Shown here piece after piece: positions 10,745-21,459 of a DNA stretch of 64,000 nucleotides. The number at the start of each line of letters is the position of its first letter. Positions within the stretch are counted from its first letter, which is position 1. Under the pieces are notes generated by a model. The model saw only the letters and a list, made by a program, of their open reading frames with translations, was not told where the DNA came from and did no database searches. Made by a program: the position numbers and the translations under genes. Source of the stretch: Egibacteraceae bacterium (GTDB taxonomy: Bacteria; Actinomycetota; Nitriliruptoria; Euzebyales; Egibacteraceae). The DNA lies in the NCBI GenBank assembly GCA_030446775.1, contig JAUJMQ010000002.1:1-64000 (forward strand), read 5' to 3'.

Positions 10745-13618
10745 TCAGCTCGGCACGCTGCCGGCGTGGACCGCCGCGGCGGCGTGCCGGTCACGGCTCG
10801 CGGGTGACGGTCCGTTCGTCGCCGCGGGAGGCGAGGCATCCATGCGTTCGGACAGCACCTGGGCGAACAGCTGCATCAGCTCCAGGACGGCGTTGTCGAG
10901 CTGCCTGGGCTCGGCGCTGGCGCCGCACAGCGTGCCGACGAGGGTGCCGTCGGCGTGACGGATCGGGACGCTCACGTACGTCTCGATGCCGAGCGCGCGG
11001 GCGGCTTCGACGCCGCTGTACACCCGGCTCACCTCGCTGCTGTGGAGCACATCGTCCTCGATCATGCGGCGGCACAGCGTGTCGCCCCAGGCAACGGTCA
11101 GACCCTCCTCGATCGTCATCGCCCCGGCGTTGTGGGTCGAGCGGGTCACCTGCTCGGTCAGGTCCCGGTCGATGGTCGTGAAGAAGGTCGTGTCGAGGCC
11201 CGACAGTGCCGTGAGCTCTCGCAAGAGCGCTTTCATGGTGCGGTCCGGGGCAACGTCGGCGCCGGCGATCTCTGACACCAGAGAGGAGAAGGCGGTCGAG
11301 GAGCGACGGGTCTGGCCCAGGTCGGGCATGCGGGTGCCGAACAGCATCGCGACCACGTGAGCTTCGGGGACCGGCCTGCTGAACAGGTAACCCTGGACCT
11401 CGTCGCATCCGTTGTCGACGAGGAACGCGAGCTGCTCGGGCGTCTCGACGCCTTCCGCGACGACGGTGCGGCCCAGGCTGTGCGCCAGGGCGATGATCGA
11501 GCTGAGCAACGGCGCCTCGCCGGCGTCGATCTCGGCGATGAAGGACTTGTCGATCTTGAGTCGCTGGGCCGGCAGCTGCCGCAGCCGGCTCAGTGACGAG
11601 TGCCCGGTGCCGAAGTCGTCGATGGACAGGCACACCCCGACTGCCGTGAGGCGCTCCAGGGCCCGGTTGATCTCGGCCTCGGCGGCGAGCACGGTCTCGG
11701 TGACCTCCAGGTGCAACGCGTGCGTCGGGAGTCCGGTCTCGGCCAGGATGGCGGTCACGGCCGGTCCCAGGTCAGGGTCGAGAAGCTGCCGTTGGGACAG
11801 GTTCACCGCGACCGTGAGCTCTGGCCAGTCCGTGCGCCACCGGCTCATCTGCTCGCAGGCGGTGCGCAGCACAAAGGCGCCCAGCTCGGTGATGACGCCG
11901 GTCTTCTCCGCCGCCGGGAGGAACTCGAACGGGGGCACGACGCCGCGTTCAGGGTGGTCCCAGCGCACGAGCGCCTCCAGGCCGCAGACCTCCCCCGACG
12001 CGGTGTCGACGATGGGCTGGTAGTAGACGGTGAACTGCCGCCTGGCCACGGCGTCGCGCACCTCGTTCTCCAGCTGCATCCGATCCTTGAGGCGGTCGTG
12101 CATCCGCGGATCGAACACGCAGGCCTGGTCTCCGCCGCGAGCCTTCGCCTCGTACATCGCGAGGTCGGCGTTGCGCAGGAGAAGGTCGAGGTCGCCGCTG
12201 GCATCCCCCAGCGCGATGCCGATGCTTCCCCGCACCCGCACCTCGGTCCAGTCAAGCGCGAACGGGTCGCGCAGGGCGCGCAGGATCCGGTCGGCGGCGA
12301 TGCCGGCACTGTTCATCCCGGCGTCAGGCAGCAGGACTGCGAACTCATCGCCCCCGAGACGCACCACGGTGTCCTGGGCCCGCACGCAGCCGCCGAGACG
12401 GTCCCCGACACGGAGCAGCAGGTCGTCGCCGCTGGCGTGGCCGAGACTGTCGTTGACCTCCTTGAACCCGTCGAGGTCGAGCAACACCATGGCCGTGGAA
12501 CCGGCTCGCATCTCCGGCGACGCGGCATGGTCCCGCAGCAGCGCGCGGTTCCCCAGACCGGTGACCGGGTCCTGGTACGCCTGCAGCCGCAGCGCCTCCG
12601 TCTGGGCGGCCACCTCCTGTTCCAGACCGGCTCGAAGCCGCATCTCGGTGCACAGCGAGGACGTCTGGCGCACGAGCAACAGTCCAACGAGCACAACCGC
12701 CGCGGCGAGCCCTTCGGGGGAGAAGTGGGCGAGCGTCACGGCGAGCGCGAGGACGACGGGCACGACCAGCACCGCGACGGGCAGGCTCGTGTCGGCGGCC
12801 ACGTCGCGTGCCTTGCTGGCGTCGTACGTCCCCGCCCGCGCGCCCAGGACCATCATGGGATAGCCGATCACCCACAGGACGGTCGCAGGGTGACCACCAG
12901 ACCATGAGCCGCTCAAGCTGAGGTAGCCATAGACGCTGTCGCCTGCGGCCAGGGCGAGGACCCCGCCCGCCAGGAACAGCACCGCTCGCCGGCTGTGCGG
13001 GTGAATGCGCGTGGCGATGAGCAACGCCACGCTCACCACCGTGACGTCGGCCAACGGGTAGGCGGTCAGCACGAGCGTCTGCAGCGGACCGGTCGTGACG
13101 TTGCGCAGCGTGTCGCCCAGCAGCACGTGCCAGCTGATCGCCAGCAACGACGCGGCGATGATCGCGCCGTCGAGGACCAACCGCATCCGGTCCCCGCGGG
13201 ACGACGCGCGCTGGGGCAGCGCGAGAGCGGCGGGCATCATCAGCAAGACCGCGAAGAAGAACGGGATGTCGGCCAGCGAGGGGACTCCAACGGTCGCCCC
13301 GACCACGTCGTAGATCAGCCACACGGCGAAGATCAGGCTCGCCGACAACGCGGACGCCGCGGCAAACCGCCAGGGCCGACCGCCGGCCGGCCCTCGTCGT
13401 GCCGCGAGGCGCCACAGTGCCACGGCGCTGGCGGACATCACCGCGGTCGTGACGCCGTTGGACACCTCCGACCGCAGCGAGTCGGGGGTGACGGCCAGGG
13501 CAGCCACGTACGCGCCGGCGCCGATGAGCACCGCCAGCCAGGACGGCGTGCTGCGTCGCTGCCGCGTCCGGGACGCCGGCGGGCTGTCGCGGTCGATCCG
13601 AGCGGCGGGACCTGGCAT
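10745..13618 (-). CDS. Multi-TM GGDEF-EAL protein with C-terminal GAF-like domain
   Basis: N-terminal TM array; [56 protein letters not shown]-terminal GAF-like segment [27 protein letters not shown]. Confidence 0.92.
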   Translation of the reverse strand: MPGPAARIDRDSPPASRTRQRRSTPSWLAVLIGAGAYVAALAVTPDSLRSEVSNGVTTAVMSASAVALWRLAARRGPAGGRPWRFAAASALSASLIFAVWLIYDVVGATVGVPSLADIPFFFAVLLMMPAALALPQRASSRGDRMRLVLDGAIIAASLLAISWHVLLGDTLRNVTTGPLQTLVLTAYPLADVTVVSVALLIATRIHPHSRRAVLFLAGGVLALAAGDSVYGYLSLSGSWSGGHPATVLWVIGYPMMVLGARAGTYDASKARDVAADTSLPVAVLVVPVVLALAVTLAHFSPEGLAAAVVLVGLLLVRQTSSLCTEMRLRAGLEQEVAAQTEALRLQAYQDPVTGLGNRALLRDHAASPEMRAGSTAMVLLDLDGFKEVNDSLGHASGDDLLLRVGDRLGGCVRAQDTVVRLGGDEFAVLLPDAGMNSAGIAADRILRALRDPFALDWTEVRVRGSIGIALGDASGDLDLLLRNADLAMYEAKARGGDQACVFDPRMHDRLKDRMQLENEVRDAVARRQFTVYYQPIVDTASGEVCGLEALVRWDHPERGVVPPFEFLPAAEKTGVITELGAFVLRTACEQMSRWRTDWPELTVAVNLSQRQLLDPDLGPAVTAILAETGLPTHALHLEVTETVLAAEAEINRALERLTAVGVCLSIDDFGTGHSSLSRLRQLPAQRLKIDKSFIAEIDAGEAPLLSSIIALAHSLGRTVVAEGVETPEQLAFLVDNGCDEVQGYLFSRPVPEAHVVAMLFGTRMPDLGQTRRSSTAFSSLVSEIAGADVAPDRTMKALLRELTALSGLDTTFFTTIDRDLTEQVTRSTHNAGAMTIEEGLTVAWGDTLCRRMIEDDVLHSSEVSRVYSGVEAARALGIETYVSVPIRHADGTLVGTLCGASAEPRQLDNAVLELMQLFAQVLSERMDASPPAATNGPSPASRDRHAAAAVHAGSVPS

Positions 13619-13787
13619 CGTCTCTGCTCCGGATGGAGGGGGCCAAGCGCGGGGGCGTGCTCCACGGCAAGAGAGCTCCGGGATGCACGTCGGCCGCGGC
13701 CGGCCCGCCTTTACCGCCTTGCTCTCCGATGCCCCAGCTGATGAGCGTCGCGCCCGGGAGGGAGGAGCCGTCTACGCTGCCCCGGCC

Positions 13788-13873
13788 GCCCGGATGGTGG
13801 AACTGGTCAGACACGGGGGCCTTAAACGTCCCTGCCCCTCGCGGGCGTGTGGGTTCGAATCCCACTCCGGGCA
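13788..13873 (+). tRNA. tRNA-Leu, anticodon UAA (13823-13825)
   Basis: GCCCGGA/TCCGGGC acceptor stem; anticodon stem GGGGC-CTTAAAC-GTCCC; class II variable arm; T-arm GTGGGTTCGAATCCCAC; full CCA not encoded. Confidence 0.95.
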
Positions 13874-14033
13874 CCGCTGCCGCAACTGGTCCAGCCGCGA
13901 CCAGGTTTCGGCCACGATTGGCCCTTGACGGGTTGGGCGGACCTGCCGCTGGGGTATCCAGGGACCGCGTCGATCGACGCCAGGGCCGAAGAGCGCCGCC
14001 AGCCCGGCCCCCCACCACGTCGAAGGGAACACC

Positions 14034-14837
14034 ATGCAAGGCCAAGACCTCACCCGTCTGCGAGGGGCGAACGTCGTCGACCTCGACGGCGACAAGATCG
14101 GCAAGGTCGAGGAGATCTATCTCGACCAGGACACCGACGAGGCCGAGTGGGCGCTGGTCAACACCGGCATGTTCGGCACCAAGTCGACCTTCGTGCCGCT
14201 GCAGGGCGCCGAGGTGACCGAGGACCAGCTGCGCGTGCCGATCGAGAAGGCCCGTGTGAAGGACGCCCCCAACATCGAGGCGGGTCGTGAGCTGTCCCAG
14301 TCCGAGGAGGCCGAGCTCTACAGCTACTACGGGATGAGCTACAGCGAGTCGGAGTCCGACAGCGGGCTGCCCCAGGACACTCCGACCACCGGTGGCGACT
14401 ACGACACGGTCGGCCACGACACGAGCGGCCCGACGACCGACGACGCGATGACGCGGTCGGAGGAGCAGCTGCGCGTCGGCACCCAGCGCCAGGAGACGGG
14501 CCAGGTGCGGCTGCGCAAGCACGTCGACACCGAGCGCGTGTCCGAGACCGTGCCGGTCACGCGTGAGGAGGCCCGCATCGAGCGCGAGCCGATCACCGAC
14601 TCCAACGTGGGCGACGCCACCTCGGGCCCGGCGTTCTCCGAGGACGAGCACGAGGTGACGCTCACCGAGGAGCGGCCCGTGGTCGAGAAGGAGGAGGTCC
14701 CGGTGGAGCGGGTGCGCGTGGACACCGACACCGTCACCGAGCAGGCCCAGGTCGACGAGGAGGTCCGCAAGGAGCGCATCGAGCTCGACGAGGAGCAGGG
14801 CTCCAGCGGCTACGAGGGCGGGGCGAGCAACCGGTAA
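14034..14837 (+). CDS. PRC-barrel + DUF2382 (YsnF/AvaK-like) stress-related protein
   Basis: VVDLDGDKIGKVEEIYLDQDTDEAEWALVNTGMFGTKSTFVPL; RVGTQRQETGQVRLRKHVDTERVSETVPVTREEARIEREPI. Confidence 0.88.
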   Translation: MQGQDLTRLRGANVVDLDGDKIGKVEEIYLDQDTDEAEWALVNTGMFGTKSTFVPLQGAEVTEDQLRVPIEKARVKDAPNIEAGRELSQSEEAELYSYYGMSYSESESDSGLPQDTPTTGGDYDTVGHDTSGPTTDDAMTRSEEQLRVGTQRQETGQVRLRKHVDTERVSETVPVTREEARIEREPITDSNVGDATSGPAFSEDEHEVTLTEERPVVEKEEVPVERVRVDTDTVTEQAQVDEEVRKERIELDEEQGSSGYEGGASNR

Positions 14838-14977
14838 GGCCCACCCCCGCGAACATCCGAGCCGGCGCGCCCCCAGCGGGTGCGCCGGCTCCCGCGTCTC
14901 CCCCGGCGTCTCCCCCCCGCGTCGGTCCGCGCCGGCCGCCGCCCACCGGGCAGGCGTGACGCTGCCGGCTGCACGTG

Positions 14978-15544
14978 TCAGCTTCCCTGCGAACCAGGGC
15001 GGGGCGCCTGCGCGGCCCGCTGCTCGGGCAGGATGCAGCGCAGCGCCACCCCCGGGTGTTCGCGGACCTCGTCGAGGGTGCGGGGCAGCGGCGCCCGCAG
15101 CGCGAACGCGGCACCGAGCACCACCACCGCGAGCGTCGCCACGGCCGCGCCGTCACGGGCACGGTCGGACACGGCGAGCGCGGCGGCGACCACGCCGAGG
15201 GCGAAGACCGCGAAACCCACGGCCAGCGGCGCGGGGACGAAGTGGACCGCGATGTGGCCGCCGAACACGTCCATCCAGGTGGCGTGCGGGAGGTCGGCCG
15301 CCAGGAACAGCACGTCGGGCAACGCGAAGAACAGACGCCCGGTCGCAGCCGCGGCGACGACGGTCAGATGGCGGTGTCGCGTCGGGCGCAGCAACCGCTC
15401 GGCGGGCACGAGCGCGAGGCCGGCGGCGGCGCCCGTCAGGCCGTGCAGCCAGTAGTGGAACAACGCGCCGAGGGCGGCGTAGCGCAGCGCGAGGTAGGCC
15501 TCGACGGCGGCCATCACGACCGCGGCGACCGCCACGCGCCTCAT
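14978..15544 (-). CDS. Hypothetical multi-TM membrane protein
   Basis: Hydrophobic segments starting MRRVAVAAVVMAAVEAYLALRYAALGALFHYW; overlaps the upstream redoxin by 4 bp. Confidence 0.65.
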   Translation of the reverse strand: MRRVAVAAVVMAAVEAYLALRYAALGALFHYWLHGLTGAAAGLALVPAERLLRPTRHRHLTVVAAAATGRLFFALPDVLFLAADLPHATWMDVFGGHIAVHFVPAPLAVGFAVFALGVVAAALAVSDRARDGAAVATLAVVVLGAAFALRAPLPRTLDEVREHPGVALRCILPEQRAAQAPRPGSQGS

Positions 15545-16011
15545 CGCAACCCGCCCAGCAGGACCGCGATCTCCTCGCCGTGCGCGGCCGCCTGCGCGTC
15601 GAAGGTCCGGTAGCGGACGTGGCCCTCGCCGTCGATGAGCGCGTAGCCGGGACCCACCCTTCCGTCGCTGGTCAGCAGCCCGTAGGCACGCGCCACGGCC
15701 GGGTCGCCGCTGCGGCGGACCTGTGCGTCGACGGCCGGGGCGGGGCACGCGTCGGGGCACACGAGCAGCAGCCCCGGCTCGCCGGGGGAGAAGCCCAGCG
15801 CGTCGTAGGCCGGCGCCGGCTCGTCGAGGTACAGAAGGTCCAGCTGCTGCAGCGCTGGGAACGGGGACCCCGGCCGGCCGCTGTCGGCGCGCAGCCACAG
15901 GCCCAGCGCGGACCCGGTGACGACGATCGTCGCGGCGGCGACCGCGGCCGTCGTCCGGTCGGCCCGGCTGGCGCGGCGCGGGGCGGTGGTGTCGTGGGGC
16001 GAGGAGGCCAT
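15541..16011 (-). CDS. Membrane-anchored peroxiredoxin/thioredoxin-like protein, probably degenerate
   Basis: N-terminal TM; LLLVCPDACPAPAVDAQVRRSGDPAVARAYGLLTSDGRVGPGYALIDGEGHVRYRTFD. Confidence 0.55.
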   Translation of the reverse strand: MASSPHDTTAPRRASRADRTTAAVAAATIVVTGSALGLWLRADSGRPGSPFPALQQLDLLYLDEPAPAYDALGFSPGEPGLLLVCPDACPAPAVDAQVRRSGDPAVARAYGLLTSDGRVGPGYALIDGEGHVRYRTFDAQAAAHGEEIAVLLGGLR

Positions 16012-16068
16012 CAGCGGGGCGAGGATACGCGGCCCGGTCGTCGACCCACAGGCCGCTAGCATCGCCCC

Positions 16069-17235
16069 ATGCCAGCAGACGAAGAGCGCATCGCCCTGTT
16101 CCTGGACTACGAGAACCTCGCGATCGGGGCGCGCGACGACCTGGGCGGCCACTTCGACCTTCGCCCGCTCGCCGACGCGCTCGCCGAGCGCGGGCGCGTG
16201 ATCGTGCGCAAGGCCTACGCCGACTGGTCCTACTTCGGCGAGGACCGCCGCAACCTCACGCTTCACCACGTCGAGCTCATCGAGATCCCCCAGCGCCTGG
16301 GGGCGGTCCGCAAGAACGCCGCGGACATCAAGATGGCCGTCGATGCCGTTGAGCTGTGCTTCGAGCGGGACTACATCACCACCTTCGTGATCTGCACCGG
16401 CGACAGCGACTTCACCCCGCTCGTGGGCAAGCTCCGCGAGCTCAACCGGCGGGTGATCGGCGTGGGCCTGGAGGCCTCGACGTCGCGGATGCTGCCCCCG
16501 GCCTGCGACGAGTTCCTGTTCTACGAGCGGCTGGAGGGCGTCAACGTCCCCACCAAGCGCCCGTCGTCGGGCCGGAGTCGGCGTGGGGGCCGTGGCGCCG
16601 CTGCGAGCGTCGAGACGCCGGCCATGCCGCCGCCGGCGTCGGCGCTCCGCGGGACGCCGCGTCAGCAGCCCGTCCCGGCGGCGCAACCGTCCGCGCCCGA
16701 GCCGGTCGAGGAGAGCGAGAACGGGGAGGCCCCGCAGCCGGTCGACCTGGCGCGGCTGGTCACCCAGACACTGGCCGGTCTGCAGCGCAGCTCCGGCGGG
16801 GCGGTGCTCGCCTCGACGCTCAAGCGGGCGATCCTGCGCAAGGACCCCACGTTCTCCGAGGCCGACCATGGGTTTCGTGCCTTCGGTGAGCTGCTGCGCC
16901 ACCTCGCCGACCGCAAGGTCATCGACCTGTCGACCGGCTCGGCCAAGGGCGACCCGGAGGTGAGCTTCCCGGAGGAGGGCAGCGGGGAGGAGGACGCCTT
17001 CGCGCTGTTGCGCGACGTCGTCGCGGACCTGTCGTCGGCGAACGGGCCACCGCCGCTGTCCGGCCTGAAGGACCAGCTGCGCAAGCGCCGGCCCGACTTC
17101 AGCGAGAAGGCGTTCGGCTTCGGCGGCTTCCTGCAGTTCTGCAAGGCCGCGCGGGCGCGGGGCGTCGTGGACATGACCTGGGACGACGACGCCGACGACT
17201 ACGTGCTGACCACCGCCGGAGCCGCCGTCTCGTGA
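16069..17235 (+). CDS. NYN-domain RNase-like protein with tandem OST-HTH/LOTUS-like domains
   Basis: IALFLDYENLAIGAR, KNAADIKMAVDAVELCFERDYITTFVICTGDSDFTPLVGKLRE; two C-terminal winged-helix-like repeats with KRAILRKDPTFSEADHGFRAFGELLRHL and KDQLRKRRPDFSEKAFGFGGFLQFCKAA. Confidence 0.9.
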   Translation: MPADEERIALFLDYENLAIGARDDLGGHFDLRPLADALAERGRVIVRKAYADWSYFGEDRRNLTLHHVELIEIPQRLGAVRKNAADIKMAVDAVELCFERDYITTFVICTGDSDFTPLVGKLRELNRRVIGVGLEASTSRMLPPACDEFLFYERLEGVNVPTKRPSSGRSRRGGRGAAASVETPAMPPPASALRGTPRQQPVPAAQPSAPEPVEESENGEAPQPVDLARLVTQTLAGLQRSSGGAVLASTLKRAILRKDPTFSEADHGFRAFGELLRHLADRKVIDLSTGSAKGDPEVSFPEEGSGEEDAFALLRDVVADLSSANGPPPLSGLKDQLRKRRPDFSEKAFGFGGFLQFCKAARARGVVDMTWDDDADDYVLTTAGAAVS

Positions 17236-17861
17236 CCGCGGCCACCGAGGTCGTCATCGTCGACGACCACGACCTGGTCCGCGAGGGCCTGCGCAGCCTT
17301 CTCGGGCGGTACGACGACATCGCGGTCGTCGGCGAGGCCGGCTCCGTCGACGACGCGCTCACGGTCGTGCACAGCACCGATCCGGACCTGGTGCTGCTGG
17401 ACCTGGGCCTCGGTGACGAGGACGGCGCCGAGGTCGCGCGCCGGCTGCGGTCGACCGGGGTGGGGGTCCGGATTCTCGTGCTGTCCAGCCACGACACCAC
17501 CGACGCCTTGCGGCGGGCGCTCGCCGCGGGAGTCGACGGCTACCTGCTCAAGAGCGTGTCGGTTGCAGGCCTGGCCGACGGGATCCGGGCGGCCGCCGCC
17601 GGACGGACCGTCATCGGCGAGGAGTTCCTCCCCAAGCTGCTCGCCGACGTGGCCGGCGGCGGACCTGTGACCCTGACCGGCCGGGAGCACGAGGTCCTGG
17701 GCATGGTCGCGGAGGGGTTGGGCAACCGTGACCTGGCGGCCCGGCTGGGGATCTCACCCAGGACCGCCCAGAAGCACGTCGAGAACCTGTTTCGCAAGCT
17801 CGACGTCCACGACCGCGGCAACCTCGTGGCGCAGGCCACCCGCCGGGGCCTGCTGGCCTGA
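17232..17861 (+). CDS. NarL/LuxR-family response regulator (orphan here)
   Basis: VIVDDHDLVREGLRSLL, VLLDLGLGDEDG; HTH TGREHEVLGMVAEGLGNRDLAARLGISPRTAQKHVENLFRKLDV. Confidence 0.94.
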   Translation: MTAATEVVIVDDHDLVREGLRSLLGRYDDIAVVGEAGSVDDALTVVHSTDPDLVLLDLGLGDEDGAEVARRLRSTGVGVRILVLSSHDTTDALRRALAAGVDGYLLKSVSVAGLADGIRAAAAGRTVIGEEFLPKLLADVAGGGPVTLTGREHEVLGMVAEGLGNRDLAARLGISPRTAQKHVENLFRKLDVHDRGNLVAQATRRGLLA

Positions 17862-17929
17862 GAAACGTGCGGTCCGCCGTCGACATGGCGGAGAGGTCTG
17901 CGTATCCCCCACGTGGGGTGGTGATACGG

Positions 17930-19378
17930 CTATGCAACGCCACCTGTGGTCATGCGACGGATGTCGAGGATGCGGTCGACCTCGGCATCGGGCAGCACGC
18001 CGGCTTCCTTGACCACCTCGCGCAGTACAACGGGCTACAGAACGCCACCTGTGGTCATGCGACGGATGTCGAGGATGGACCTGCAGCGCGCGCTTGGCGA
18101 GCAGCCGCGGAGCGCCGCGACGTGTCGTAGCCGATGGCCGGCACGAGGGCCGTGACGATCGTGAGGTTGCGCTCGCTGAGCTCGGTGCAGCGGTCGACGT
18201 TGGCCTCCAGGCCGTCGACGCACTGCCGCGCGAAGTTGTCGCACGACGTCGACAGCAGCCGCACGGACTCCAGGACGTTGCGCGCCATCACCGGGATGAA
18301 GACGTTGAGCTCGAACGCCCCCGACAGCCCGCCGACGGTGACCGCGGCGTCGTTGCCGACGACCTGGGCGGCGACCTGGGTCAACGACTCCGCAAGCACC
18401 GGGTTGACCTTGGCGGGCATGATCGACGAGCCGGGCTGCAGCTCCGGCAGCCGCAGCTCCATGAGGCCGGTCATGGGTCCCGAGCCCATCCAGCGGATGT
18501 CGTTGGCGATCTTCGTCGGCGACACCGCGACGACCTTGCACGCACCCGACAGCTCGACGAGCGCGTCGCGCGCCCCTGCGCCTCGAAGTGGTTGTCGGCC
18601 TCGCGCAACGCTTCGATCCCGGTGCGCCGGCGCAGCTCGGCGATGACGCCCGCGGTCATCCCCTCCGGCGCATTGAGGCCGGTCCCCACCGCGGTGCCGC
18701 CCAACGGCAGCTCCGCGACCCGCTCCAGCGCGGCGCGCACCCGGACGGCGCCCAGCTCGACCTGACGGGCGTAGCCGGAGAACTCCTGACCGAGCGTGAC
18801 CGGTGTCGCGTCCATGAGGTGGGTGCGGCCGGGCTTGACGACGTCGGCGAACTCGCCGGCCTTGCCGGCCAGCGAGGCGCGCAGCGTCTCCAGGGCCGGC
18901 AGCAGCCGGTCGACGCAGGCCCGGTAGGCCGCGACGTGCACGGCGGTCGGGAAGACGTCGTTGGACGACTGCCCGGCGTTGACGTGGTCGTTGGGGTGGA
19001 CGAGCTTGGAGCCGATTCTGCCTTCCAGGATCTCCGTGGCGCGGTTGGCGATGACCTCGTTGGCGTTGACGTTGGACGAGGTCCCCGAGCCCGTCTGGAA
19101 CACGTCGACGGGGAAGTGGGAGTCGAGCTTGCCGTCGGCGACCTCACCGGCCGCCTGGCTGATCGCCTCGAACTGCCGGTCGTCGAGCACCCCGTGTCGT
19201 GGTTCACGGCGGCGGCGCACGCCTTGATCAGTCCGAGGGCGGCGATGACCTCGCCTGGGATCGGCTGACCGGAGATCGGGAAGTTCTGCACGGCGCGCTG
19301 CGTCGAGGCTCCGTAGTAGGCGTCGGCGGGCACCTGCATCTCGCCCATGGTGTCGCGCTCGATGCGCGTGTCGGCCAT
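17930..19378 (-). CDS. fumC: Class II fumarate hydratase, interrupted by frameshifts and a 3' tandem duplication
   Basis: [99 protein letters not shown]; tail [18 protein letters not shown]; breaks near 19190, 18573 and 18120. Confidence 0.9.
17936..17972. repeat. 37-bp direct repeat copy A (fumC 3' end)
   Basis: aacgccacctgtggtcatgcgacggatgtcgaggatg, identical to 18041-18077. Confidence 0.95.
18041..18077. repeat. 37-bp direct repeat copy B (fumC 3' end)
   Basis: Identical to 17936-17972; offset is 105 bp (35 codons). Confidence 0.95.
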
Positions 19379-19514
19379 CGGTCGGCTCCTGTCGGTGTCG
19401 CGGTCCGTCGGGTGTCTGGAGCAGCCCTAGGCAACCGATCCCGGTCGCCGGGGCGGGGCACGGGCGCCGCCAGGCTGGCCGCGTGCCACAGCATCCCCGC
19501 TTGTACCGCCGGTC

Positions 19515-20186
19515 ATGACGACGCTCGTCCTCGTCCGGCACGCCACCACCGCGGCGACCGGCAGGCGCCTGGGCGGGCGGACGCAGGCACCCCTGGACGA
19601 CAACGGCCGGGCGCAGGCGCGCGCGGCCGCCGAGCGGCTGGCCGACCTGCCGCTCAAGGCGGTCTATGCCAGCCCGCTGGCGCGCACCGCCGAGACCGCC
19701 GAGATCGTCGCCGCCCCGCACCGCCTGGCGGTGCGCCACGACGACGGGCTGCTGGAGGTCGAGTACGGGACGTGGACCGACCGGCCGCTCAAGCCGCTGA
19801 CGCGCACGAAGCGCTGGCCGGTGATCCAGGCGCGCCCCTCGCTGGTGACCTTTCCCGACGGCGAGTCGATCCGAGCGGCCCAGCTCCGCGCCGTCGACGC
19901 GCTCGAGGCGATCGTCGGCCGCCACCCTCGCGAGGCCGTGGCGGCGGTCAGCCACGCCGACGTCATCAAGGCGGTCGTCGCGTTCTACCTCGGTCAGCCG
20001 CTGGACCTGTTCCAGCGCCTCGTCGTCAACCCGGCGTCGGTGACCGTGCTCGGGCTGCCGGCGGGTGGCGGGCAGCCGGCGCTGCTGCGCTTCAACGACG
20101 ACGGGCCGATCAACATCCAGCGGCCGCCGCCGCGGCGTGCCGCGGCGACGCGGGGCGCACCGCGACGGGGGCGCAGCGGTGGCTGA
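19515..20186 (+). CDS. Histidine phosphatase family protein (MSMEG_4193-like)
   Basis: [40 protein letters not shown]...[15 protein letters not shown]...[16 protein letters not shown]. Confidence 0.9.
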   Translation: MTTLVLVRHATTAATGRRLGGRTQAPLDDNGRAQARAAAERLADLPLKAVYASPLARTAETAEIVAAPHRLAVRHDDGLLEVEYGTWTDRPLKPLTRTKRWPVIQARPSLVTFPDGESIRAAQLRAVDALEAIVGRHPREAVAAVSHADVIKAVVAFYLGQPLDLFQRLVVNPASVTVLGLPAGGGQPALLRFNDDGPINIQRPPPRRAAATRGAPRRGRSGG

Positions 20187-20700
20187 GTCCTACGAGCTCG
20201 ACCCGGTCGACTGGGTGACCGCGGGAGCGGTCGGCGAGCCGGGGCAGCGCACCTTCTACGTGCAGGCACGCCAGGGTCAAGACCTGCTCGCGCTCGTCGT
20301 CGAGAAGAGCCAGGTCAAATGGCTCGCGCAGCTCGCCCAGGAGCTGCTCAACCGGGTCGGGGTGACCGTCCAGCCCGACGACCTCGACGCGGCCGCGCAG
20401 CAGCTCCGGGAGCCGATCGTCCCCGCGTGGCGCGTCGGGTCGCTGAGCCTGGGGACCGACGAGGACGGGGAGCGGTTCCTGCTGGAGGCCGAGGAGCTTG
20501 CCGGCGACGAGGAGCAGGAGGAGCCCGGCACGGCCCGCCTGTGGATGTCACGCGACCAGCTCGTCGCGATGGCGGCCTACGCGGCGTTCATCATCGAGGC
20601 CGGCGCGCGCGACTCCTGCAGGCTGTGCGGCCGCCCCATCGACCCGCAGAGCGGCCACGTCTGCCCGGCACGCAACGGCTACGGGCCGCTCACCCGGTGA
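20179..20700 (+). CDS. DUF3090 family protein
   Basis: [34 protein letters not shown]...[24 protein letters not shown]. Confidence 0.9.
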   Translation: MAESYELDPVDWVTAGAVGEPGQRTFYVQARQGQDLLALVVEKSQVKWLAQLAQELLNRVGVTVQPDDLDAAAQQLREPIVPAWRVGSLSLGTDEDGERFLLEAEELAGDEEQEEPGTARLWMSRDQLVAMAAYAAFIIEAGARDSCRLCGRPIDPQSGHVCPARNGYGPLTR

Positions 20701-21455
20701 GCGTGCGCCCCGGCGGCCCCCTTTCCGACGTCGCGGCCGACCTGCGCTCGCTGCTGGCGACCGAGCCGCTGGCGGTCCACGGGCGCATCGTCAACGCGAG
20801 CAACCACACGACGCTCGTCCAGGTCGGCGACCCGCAGCTCGACGTGCTGGGCGTGTACAAGCCCCGGGCGGGGGAGCGTCCCCTGTGGGACTTCCCGGGC
20901 GGGACGCTGCACCGGCGGGAGGTCGCCGCCTCGGTCGTCAGCGACGTCCTCGGCTGGGGGATCGTGCCCCCGACGGTCCTGCGCGACGGCCCGATGGGCG
21001 TCGGGTCGTTGCAGCTGTTCGTCCCCCACGACCCCGAGCGGCACTACTTCGTCCTCGTCGACGAGTCCGACGACCACGACGAGCAGCTCGCGCGGATGGC
21101 GGTGTTCGACCTGCTCGTCAACAACGCCGACCGCAAGGCCAGTCACGTGCTGCTCGACGGCGACGGGCACCTGTGGGGTTGTGACCACGGCCTGACGTTC
21201 CACGTCCAGACCAAGGTCCGCACGGTCATCTGGGAGTTCGGCGGGACGCCGCTGGCGCCGGCGTGGCGAGACGACCTCGGCCGGCTGTCGGCCGTCCTGG
21301 ACGACCCCGCGTCCGGCGCGGGGGCCGCGCTCGCCGACCTCCTGTCGGCCCACGAGCTCGCGGTCCTGGGCCTGCGGGCGCAGGCGCTGGCCCGGATGGC
21401 GGTGCTCCCCGCCATCGAGGAGGACCGCCGTCCCTACCCCTGGCCGCCGCTGTAG
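20697..21455 (+). CDS. SCO1664 family protein (PI3/4-kinase-like fold)
   Basis: IVNASNHTTLVQV, YKPRAGERPLWDFPGGTLHRREVAA, FDLLVNNADRKASHVL, LWGCDHGLTFHVQTKVRTVIWEF; GTGA overlap with DUF3090. Confidence 0.9.
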   Translation: MSVRPGGPLSDVAADLRSLLATEPLAVHGRIVNASNHTTLVQVGDPQLDVLGVYKPRAGERPLWDFPGGTLHRREVAASVVSDVLGWGIVPPTVLRDGPMGVGSLQLFVPHDPERHYFVLVDESDDHDEQLARMAVFDLLVNNADRKASHVLLDGDGHLWGCDHGLTFHVQTKVRTVIWEFGGTPLAPAWRDDLGRLSAVLDDPASGAGAALADLLSAHELAVLGLRAQALARMAVLPAIEEDRRPYPWPPL

Positions 21456-21459
21456 CCGC

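Noticed and set aside
17936-18077. Two spaced 37-bp repeats as a mini-CRISPR array
   Set aside because: The repeats encode the conserved FumC tail [11 protein letters not shown]; there are only two copies, no cas genes, and the spacer is fumC coding sequence
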